Source of the DNA: Ettlia oleoabundans
Lineage: Eukaryota; Chlorophyta; Chlorophyceae; Chlamydomonadales
DNA: 12,230 bases
Assembly: GCA_019693395.1 (NCBI GenBank)
Contig: JAAMXP010000149.1
Coordinates: 1-12,230 of the forward strand
Direction of reading: 5' to 3'
Positions within the stretch are counted from its first letter, which is position 1, and each line of letters opens with the position of its first letter. The notes under the pieces were generated by a model. The model was not told the DNA's origin, made no database searches, and worked only from the letters and a program-made list of their open reading frames with translations. This document shows, one piece after another, positions 1-6,300 of the stretch. Made by a program: the position numbers and the translations under genes.

Positions 1-215
1 GGGGCGCGCGGGCGGGCATGGATGCAAGCAGCCAGGAACTGATGTGGTTTGGGAGGGCAAGCGGGGGAGCAGGATCCAGCCAGATCCCCTTGGGCTGAAT
101 CCGCACTACGACCTACACTCTTGGCAAAAAGCGACACTACCAAGGGCTGTCGCCAACAGTAGACGTGCATCCCCGCTGCATCTGGATTGCCGCAGCTAGG
201 CAAGCCTCCCCTCAC
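1..215 (-). other. First visible intron of the Nudix gene (runs off window)
   Basis: On the minus strand the sequence begins GTGAGGGG directly after the Nudix exon. I looked for the expected continuation, an AG followed by codons for G-K-V-E, and found none in these 215 bases. The stretch is therefore read as intron continuing beyond the window. Nothing else recognisable is present. Confidence 0.6.
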
Positions 216-405
216 CTGGAAACTCCCAGAGCAACGCCATCGCTTTCCCTGGAGGTCGCTGTGCCAGCAGCACCTGCCCTTGGTCGTTAAGAAGCACAAC
301 AGCCACTACGAGTATGAGAGGCCGAGGCTTGGCCGCTGTTGCACCTGCTGTTGCATCCGGTGAGGCGGTTGTTTCTGCTGCTGCTGCTGCTGCTGTGGAA
401 GCCAT
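216..405 (-). CDS. MutT-type Nudix hydrolase, 5' part (partial gene)
   Basis: The family hydrolyses nucleoside diphosphates linked to another moiety; MutT members clean oxidised or non-canonical (d)NTPs from the pool. Seen: from an ATG at 405 (good context, ATGGC) the exon encodes 63 residues plus one base. They are an Ala/Thr-rich leader (to about residue 25), then the first beta strands of a Nudix fold, ILVVAVVLLNDQGQVLLAQR, followed by PPGKAMALLWEFPG. The last motif is the signature just upstream of the Nudix box in bacterial-type MutT (usually continuing GGKVE). The exon stops at 216 with donor CAG|GTGAGG, phase 1, so the Nudix box (GX5EX7REUXEEXGU) lies off the left edge and cannot be verified. 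The resemblance is to alphaproteobacterial MutT, which would fit a mitochondrial ancestry (inference). The start is uncertain: the frame stays open upstream to 735, so a longer, organelle-targeted N-terminus is possible. Confidence 0.8.
375..395. repeat. (CTG)7 trinucleotide run
   Basis: Seven perfect CTG units on the plus strand. In the Nudix reading frame on the minus strand this is read as GCA and gives the six-alanine run near the proposed N-terminus; in another frame it would encode glutamines. Confidence 0.9.
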
Positions 406-784
406 GCAATGAGCGCGTTGCCTGGATGTGGCTGCAACCGATAGAGATCGTAGCGCTGCTTGCACTGAGATGAAGGTTGGCAATTGACGGCGCGACAAGG
501 CAATGCTGCATGCAACTGGTGCACTGGCGGGTGAGCAAGGGCCCGCTGCGGCACACTGCTGCCGGCTGCTGGGGCTCAACCAGCGCCTGATAGCGCTAGC
601 TTGCCGAGCAGGACCTGCACATGTAAGGATGCAACTGGTCGAGCAGGCGGGCTGCAAAGCAAAGCTGTTCAAAGAGGTGAGCGCCGCTGCCGCCGACGGC
701 AGCACTGCCACTACACTCACCTGCGCCAGCGTTCATGTGAAGTGCTTGTCTGGGCGCCCTTTGCGGACATTGGGCGTTTACCAC
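406..784 (-). other. Possible targeting-peptide extension of the Nudix gene (alternative 5' model)
   Basis: The reading frame of the Nudix exon is open from 405 back to a stop at 733-735. It encodes an S/A/R-rich stretch (for example QAALRSLSVAATSRQR) that looks like an organelle transit peptide, but it has no in-frame ATG. A strong donor on the minus strand, CAG|GTGAGT, sits at 721/720. An exon starting at ATG 784 (or at the in-frame ATG at 736) would end there in phase 1. Splicing to the acceptor TGTGCAG|GT (exon from 614) restores the Nudix frame exactly, giving a 106-bp intron. This is a model built from splice motifs and phase only. The simpler alternative is translation from ATG 405. 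Confidence 0.35.
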
Positions 785-973
785 AAGCCATCGCTCAAGA
801 AGTACAGTGATGAGGTACCCTGTCTCTCGAGGTCCCTTCCCGGCGGCCTAGTGCTAGTAGCGCAGTATTGGCGTTCATCTCTTCGTTCTGTGAAACATAC
901 GAGCCCCGTTGTGTCCGGTCCTCTTTTACCTTTGCGCATCAGTGGGCTTCCGTGCCCTCTCGCGCCCCAGGCA
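785..973. promoter_or_regulatory. Divergent intergenic region between the Nudix gene and CFAP20
   Basis: The two genes point away from each other, so the stretch between their 5' ends should hold both promoters and the CFAP20 5' UTR. I see no convincing TATA box or known flagellar-gene element. A pyrimidine-rich tract ending in CCCCAG lies three bases before the CFAP20 ATG and could be a 5'-UTR intron acceptor, but this is not needed for the coding model. Confidence 0.4.
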
Positions 974-2342
974 ATGTCGCTCTTCAAGGGCACATTCCAG
1001 TCGGGGCATCTATCCCTACTTAGCGCCGTTGGGAGCAAGCCGCTCTCAATTTGGAGTTCGGAAGGTGGGTTGGCCGCCCGCCAAATGCGGGAATGTTGGG
1101 CCGCTGACCCACCGCCGCCCCAATTGCTCCTTTGGGTGCAGTGGAGAACGGTCACATTAAGCGTCTGACGGACGAGGACATCCAGAGCTCGGTTTTGGAG
1201 GTGGCGGGTGCCAACGTCGCCACCGCCTACATCACATGCCCCGCCGACCCCGCCAAGACGCTGGGCATCAAGCTGCCCTTCCTGGTCATGATAGTGAAGA
1301 ACCTCAACAAGTACTTTACCTTTGAGGTCCAGGTGCTGGACGACAAGAATGTGCGGCGGCGCTTCCGTGCGTCAAACTACCAGGTGGGTGCGAATCAGTG
1401 TGTGGCAGGCTACCCAGATTTAGATTCAGGATGCGCACCATTTTGGGGCCGGTTTGTCATGTTTTGTAGCCAGCTATACACAGTGGTACGTTCCAGTACC
1501 TTTCACTGCTGGGTTGGATCACAACATGCAAGCCGCTTTGTTGGGTGCTGCTCCTGGCAACCGAGTGTGACCTGGCGCGAGAAGCAAACACACCAAGGCT
1601 GCCAAATTCCGCTATGTCAGCCTTTCGCTGCTCGGTTCTCCACCTTGTTGCCCCTTTGCCACCCGTCCTTGCACTTTCCTCTGCGCAGTCCACCACACGT
1701 GTCAAGCCTTTCATCTGCACCATGCCCATGCGGCTGGACGAGGGGTGGAACCAGGTGCAGTTCAACCTCGCCGACTTTGTGAAGCGCGCCTACGGGACAA
1801 ACTACGTGGAGACGCTGCGAGTGCAGATCCACGCCAACTGCCGCATCCGCCGCATCTACTTCTCGGACCGCCTTTACTCCGAGGCAGAGCTGCCGCCAGA
1901 GTTCAAGGTGGGTGGTGTGTCACAGCTGGGGTAGGTGGGTGCTCACAGCATGTACTGGTAGCTGGTCTCAGCCTAGCATGCTCAGAAGTCAGAGAGCGGT
2001 TTGTATGGATGGTGGCCAAGAGGTTTGAGGTAACTGCTCTGGTGGATGGGAAGCCCACGGCACTCGGCCATGCATGGGCGTGTTGTTGGTGACGTTTGGT
2101 GTCACTTGGGACTGAGTGGTAGATTGCATTGTGACGCGCGTGCAAGACGAAGCGAATTTAGTATCGTGCTGTTGCCATGTCCAGGGTTCCTTGAAGGCAA
2201 GCTTCTTGAAAGCACCCGTTCTGCTGCTCAACTCACTCTGCCAGGATGTTCTGGCGCTTCTGCTGCTGCACTGCTTGTTCTGACTTTCCCCTGCTGTGCT
2301 ACTTCTTCTGCCACTGTAGCTCTACTTGCCGATCCAGAAGGC

Positions 2343-2373
<31 letters not shown>

Positions 2374-2388
2374 GTGCTGGAACACTGA
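974..2388 (+). CDS. CFAP20: CFAP20 (FAP20/BUG22), cilia- and flagella-associated protein 20, 4 exons
   Basis: Exons: 974-1064, 1142-1383, 1689-1907, 2320-2388; predicted 206 residues against about 193 in human. CFAP20 is a small, highly conserved axonemal/basal-body protein. In Chlamydomonas it forms the inner junction between the A- and B-tubules of doublet microtubules, and in some lineages it is also nuclear. Seen: N-terminus [11 protein letters not shown]; then [112 protein letters not shown] and LYLPIQK, an almost unbroken match to the family. All three introns (77, 305 and 412 bp) have GTGGGT donors and AG acceptors, with phases 1, 0, 0. The start ATG matches the family N-terminus. Odd: after LYLPIQK, where family members normally stop soon, the protein adds Ala, nine Gln and EVLEH. 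Residues around the first junction (WSSEVEN) are more acidic than the usual WDKxVRN. Confidence 0.97.
2344..2370 (+). repeat. (CAG)9 encoding the poly-Gln tail of CFAP20
   Basis: Nine perfect CAG codons inside the last CFAP20 exon, in frame, giving nine consecutive glutamines shortly before the stop codon at 2386-2388. Confidence 0.95.
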
Positions 2389-2488
2389 CCCCAGCAGCAT
2401 GCTCGGGTGTATTACTTTTGTAGGGCAGTAGGGCAGTTTATCGTGCGCTGGGGGTGGCGGATGAACGGATTCCAAACAGGTTGCAGCG

Positions 2489-2528
<40 letters not shown>

Positions 2529-2530
2529 CA
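2489..2530. repeat. (CAGG)10 tetranucleotide microsatellite
   Basis: A perfect CAGG array of ten and a half units (42 bp) in the convergent 3' region, 100 bp after the CFAP20 stop codon. It is probably transcribed in the CFAP20 3' UTR and is a likely site of length polymorphism. Confidence 0.95.
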
Positions 2531-2648
2531 AGGAGCACGACACTAGCTGCACTGCACTGCATGACAACTAGGCAGCAAGGACGGGGCAGCTCAGGAAGTA
2601 AGGCAGAAATGTACCTTCTGGGCAGCACAATGCGGTGCAGCAGGTGCC

Positions 2649-2653
2649 TTACA
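2649..2653 (-). terminator. Candidate SPT6 polyadenylation signal (TGTAA)
   Basis: TGTAA is the usual polyadenylation signal of green algae. This is the only minus-strand copy between the two stop codons, about 270 bases past the SPT6 stop. If used, cleavage would fall some 10-20 bases further on, inside the presumed CFAP20 3' UTR. Confidence 0.4.
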
Positions 2654-2919
2654 TAAGCAATTACTTGAACGCGGGCACCACACTTTTTACCAACACTGCT
2701 TGTACCATGTTTCTTACTTACTGAGCTGACGTCGCAACAGTGTGCATGCGAGTACGCTGAACAAGCGATGGCAGGCTGGGAAATTTCGTTTCATTGTCTG
2801 GTCAGTGAGCGGCGGATGACGCCAACAGACGGGGATTGTTTAACAGAGCACCCAACCGCTTCCCGTGCACACCGGTATCATGCAACAGTGACACAACACA
2901 ATATACAACTGTCGCATCA

Positions 2920-3378
2920 TCATCGCCTGTTGCCATATTGGTTGCGCCCCCAGCCTTGCTGCGGAGGGTAGCCCTGCTGCTGTGGATAGCCCCGCTGCTG
3001 CTGAGGTGGGAAGCCCTGCTGCTGCGGGTATCCCTGGCCCTGGAAGTCTTGAGGCGGCTGCTGGTAGCCGCCATAGCCACCCGACGGCCCCTGCTGCCAG
3101 CCACCGCCACCAGCGGCAGGCGCACCACCGTAGTCCCCGCCACCATACCCTCCACCGCCACCTCCAGGGCCCCCTCCCATGTACGGTGCCGGCTGCTGCT
3201 GCTGCTGCTGGGAGTAGCCATACATGGGAGGCCCCTGCGGCTGCTGGTGCTGCTCGCCTTGGTAGTACTCGCCAGGCTGCTGCATGCCTTGCCCCGCCAT
3301 CATGGCCGCTGGCACGCCCTGTTGCTGCTGCTGCGCTGGTGGTGGGGGCGGGACCTCCTGCTGCTGCGAGTGGGTGCG
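2920..3378 (-). other. SPT6 low-complexity Q/G/P/Y-rich C-terminal tail
   Basis: About 152 residues after the second SH2 domain. The order is a proline/glutamine part (VPPPPPAQQQQQ), six glutamines, a glycine/tyrosine part (GGGYGGGDYGG), and repeated GYPQQQG / GYPPQQG units before the end GRNQYGNRR. The composition resembles prion-like, phase-separating domains. Two tryptophans each follow a Gly (GGGGWQQG and QQGWGRNQ). Plant SPT6L also has a low-complexity WG/GW-containing tail, so the type of tail is ancestral even if the sequence is not alignable. Confidence 0.9.
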
Positions 3379-6300
3379 GGGTGTTTTCTTCCATGCCATG
3401 ATCATCTTTTCCACGCTGGAATACTCCTGCAAGAGGCCAAGAGGCAGGCCAGAATCAAAATGTGCTGTGTTACTTGCAAACTGCCTGGAATGTACTCGTG
3501 AACGTAAGCGACATTAGTCAGGCAGATCGTGCTCGTCTCCGGCCAGACAGAGGCCGCAACCAAACGAACAAACGAACGTAGCACCGCCGCTGCAACCCTG
3601 TACACCCCATTGCTGTCTTTCCTCAGCTGCCTCAAAGCTGGGCCCCACGGATCTTGCACATGTCAGGGTTCAAACCGTAAGGTGGAGGCCAAGCACGGCC
3701 CGGAGCTTGAGGGTGGAAAGCGTGAGATAGAAAGGATTCAGCATATGCGCACCTTCTTTCTGAAGTAGAAGCCATCAGGTGTGACCATGAAGTACTCGCG
3801 GTGCGGCGAGCTGCCTATGATGTGTCCCAAGTAGAAGGTGCCGGGGTGGTGGGAGGGGCCCATGCAGTACACAGCCTGCTGCGGGTTGGCCTCCTTCTCC
3901 TTGCGCAGGTCCTCCTGCGCATGGAACGGGTGCACAGAGGACGCATGAGGCCAAACAGGCAACACAAAAACCCAGCAGGCTGTCCCTTCAGCGATCAAGT
4001 CAGCACTCTCAACAGCGAAATACGCGCTGTCCTGCCCGGGCAGGCTGCTGTTGACAACTCACACACTGGCCCAATACACATTTGCAACTACCTGCCCCGA
4101 CCCCCGCTTCACACCCACCATCATCCCCACCTCCCGCAGTCCAATCCCGCGCACACCTTTGCCTGCTCCCAAGGCATCCCGCGCCACTTGCGGTGCGTCC
4201 CCAGTGCCTGCAGTTTTGCCTGCAGCGGGTCCAGGAACCGTGCCGCCACCTCATCCAAGTCCTCGTATGTCGCACTCTTGCTGCCCGGCACATAATCCAG
4301 CACCAGGCTGCTGCCCAGCTTCAGGCTGCCACGGGGCTGCACGCACACAACAGGAAGGAAGAGTAGGCAATGGGGCAACCATGCAGAGCACACAGGAGAA
4401 AGGCTGCCTGCCAGCCTGGTAGCGGAGGCTGGAGGGCAAGCCAAGCGTTCGCAGCTTCCGCAGCCATGTGCCCGCGCGCGCGCGCGCCCCCCCCCCCAAA
4501 ATACACCACCACCACCAACCACACACATACCCCACCCCACCAGCCCAGAACATGCTCACTCCACCCCACCCCACACAATCCCCAGCAGCCCACCCCAGCC
4601 CACCCACCTTCCCGCGTTCCTCCAAGTCCAGGTGCCAGATGGACTCGGGCATCTTGATGGTGAGGCCCAGGTGGTTCATGCCCTGCCTGCTGGGCCTGAA
4701 AATGGCGGTGCCCACCGGCACACCCGGGTCCTGCAGCTGGGACGCGGCGTCCGGCAGGCTGATGTTCTTGAACAGCGGGTGCTGGATCAGGCGGCTGGCA
4801 AACTGCAGCAGGGAGGGAGGCAGGAGAAAAGGAACCAGATGTACAAAAGGTTGCAAGAGGTCCAAAGATGACAGTAATCACATCCCAACAGCGCATGTTC
4901 GCCCACCCACAACCCCCACACAAAAACCGACATACACATGCCACCCCCAAGCCACCAAACACACCACACCGTGTTGCACCTCGGCATGCCCTCCAGCAAC
5001 CACACAAGACAAGGCCATCAAGCACAGCAGCACATGCGCGTCAGGCGTGCCTTGTTCTCAGTCTGGCGGCGCCGCTCCTCCAGCGCCTTCTTGGGGTCCT
5101 TCTTCTCCGGCAGCTGGTAGTACTTGTCCCGCAGTGCGTGGTACTCATTCTCCCACACCAGCTCGTTGCCCACCACGTCGCTGCGGCAGGAGATGCGCAC
5201 CTGCCACTGGTCCGGCTGCACCTCAATGATCCTGCGGGAGCAAACAAGGGGGTGTGGGACAAACAACAGGTGGCGCGGGGGGGGGTCCACTGAGGGCTAA
5301 GGCATGGCAGAAAAGGAGGAGGAACTGCAAGATAACACTATCAACGGCAAGAGGACACACAGCCAAAGAAGACGGGTGAAGGCAGCCAGGGTGAGGCAGG
5401 CAAGGAAGGCATCGGGCTGCAGACGGCAGGTGTGGGCTGGCAGCAGCGGGGTGCAGCCATGGGAGATGAGTTAGGCAAGCCTTTGTGTTGGGGTTTAGCG
5501 TGGGATGCTACGCAGTACAATTGAGTTTTTTCCTTGTTGTACGCCATGGTGCTGAAATATTACACAGGCGCACAGCAGCATATACAAGAGAAGATAAGAC
5601 GACACACAATCAATCAATGAGGTTGTATGTGCTTTTCATATCATGCGACTCACCTGGCTGGCACCGTTTGGTTAGGCTGCAGGAAGTCTCGCATGTTGAT
5701 CTCCTGCCTCTCCTCAATCGCCTTCCTGCTCACATTGTCCCTGTCAATCACCGCCTCGATGCCGTTCAAATCTGGCAGCACGCAGCGTGCGTCCTGCAGG
5801 CGATGGATGAATGGTTAACTACCTTAATTACCAGAAATTGAGTTGCTGTGGATGGTAGGCAACTTGGGTGTCAAGGGGACATGAAGATGCATGCCAGCAC
5901 GCAGCACTGCGCCCCGTGTGCATTGGCTAGGGAAGATTCACACAGGTGGAAAGCAGCATGAGCCACGAGATCACAGACCGCAGCCACAGCAGGAACTGCG
6001 CTGCCACGCTACCAGTTTCCGCCTGCGCCGTCCATAAAAGCACTCACCGCCTCGCCCACATGCCGCACTCTCGCCTCCACACGCCTGCCCGGCTTGAGTG
6101 TGTCACGAGTTTCCCCAGCGCACAGGAAGAACGCATCTCTCGCCTGCATAACCAAGGGGCCGAATTGGGGCAGAGTGAGAGCATACCACAAGTGCGATGG
6201 TTTGCCTACCAAAGGCACAAGTGGAACGGTTTGCCCAGCAACGACTTGTCGGCATTCCTTACGGGGGCCGGCTGGCTGCCCGCCCCGGAGGACGGTTCAA

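Larger units (their letters stand above)
2389..2919. other. Convergent intergenic region / 3' UTRs of CFAP20 and SPT6
   Basis: These 531 bases lie between the stop codons of two genes that face each other, so they hold both 3' UTRs, which probably overlap. The only structure I can support is a CAGG tetranucleotide repeat and one minus-strand TGTAA. I found no plus-strand TGTAA for CFAP20 here. No further coding exon or RNA gene is recognisable. Confidence 0.7.
3379..4802 (-). other. SPT6 tandem SH2 domains (4 exons)
   Basis: Visible residues 902 to about 1096. First SH2: FASRLIQHPLFKNI, then GTAIFRPSRQGMNHLGLTIK, where the Arg of FRPSRQG (visible residue 937) is the phosphate-binding position; then WHLDLEERGK and YEDLDEVAARFLDPLQAKL. 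Second SH2: AVYCMGPSHHPGTFYLGHII, SPHREYFMVTPDGFYFRKK and EYSSVEKMIMAWKKT. SPT6 is the main eukaryotic tandem-SH2 protein outside animals; the pair binds the phosphorylated Rpb1 linker. Both halves look intact. Confidence 0.95.

Noticed and set aside
503..1168. 221-codon plus-strand reading frame containing the CFAP20 start
   Set aside because: Only the part from ATG 974 to 1064 is CFAP20 exon 1. The upstream residues match nothing in the family and the part after 1064 is intron 1.
1132..1782. 216-codon reading frame running through CFAP20 exon 2 and intron 2
   Set aside because: The intron is stop-free in this frame but 305 bp long, so reading through shifts out of frame in exon 3. Conserved sequence resumes only after splicing 1383 to 1689.
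2178..2386. Alternative last-exon acceptor for CFAP20 at TGTCCAG before 2184
   Set aside because: It does not yield the LYLP motif that every CFAP20 has after EFK. The acceptor ending at 2319 does so exactly, with a good pyrimidine tract.
2836..3501. 221-codon plus-strand reading frame opposite the SPT6 tail
   Set aside because: It is the antisense of CAG/CCG-rich codons and gives Leu/Ala-rich sequence. The minus strand carries the SPT6 C-terminus in a well-supported frame.
4321..5025. 234-codon minus-strand reading frame, Gly/Trp/Cys-rich
   Set aside because: It runs over SPT6 exon 4802-4608 in the wrong frame and over the G-rich introns; the correct frame gives the SH2 motif.
4468..5229. 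253-codon plus-strand reading frame, Pro/His/Thr-rich
   Set aside because: Its composition comes from C/A-rich antisense of two SPT6 introns plus antisense of the SH2 and S1 exons.
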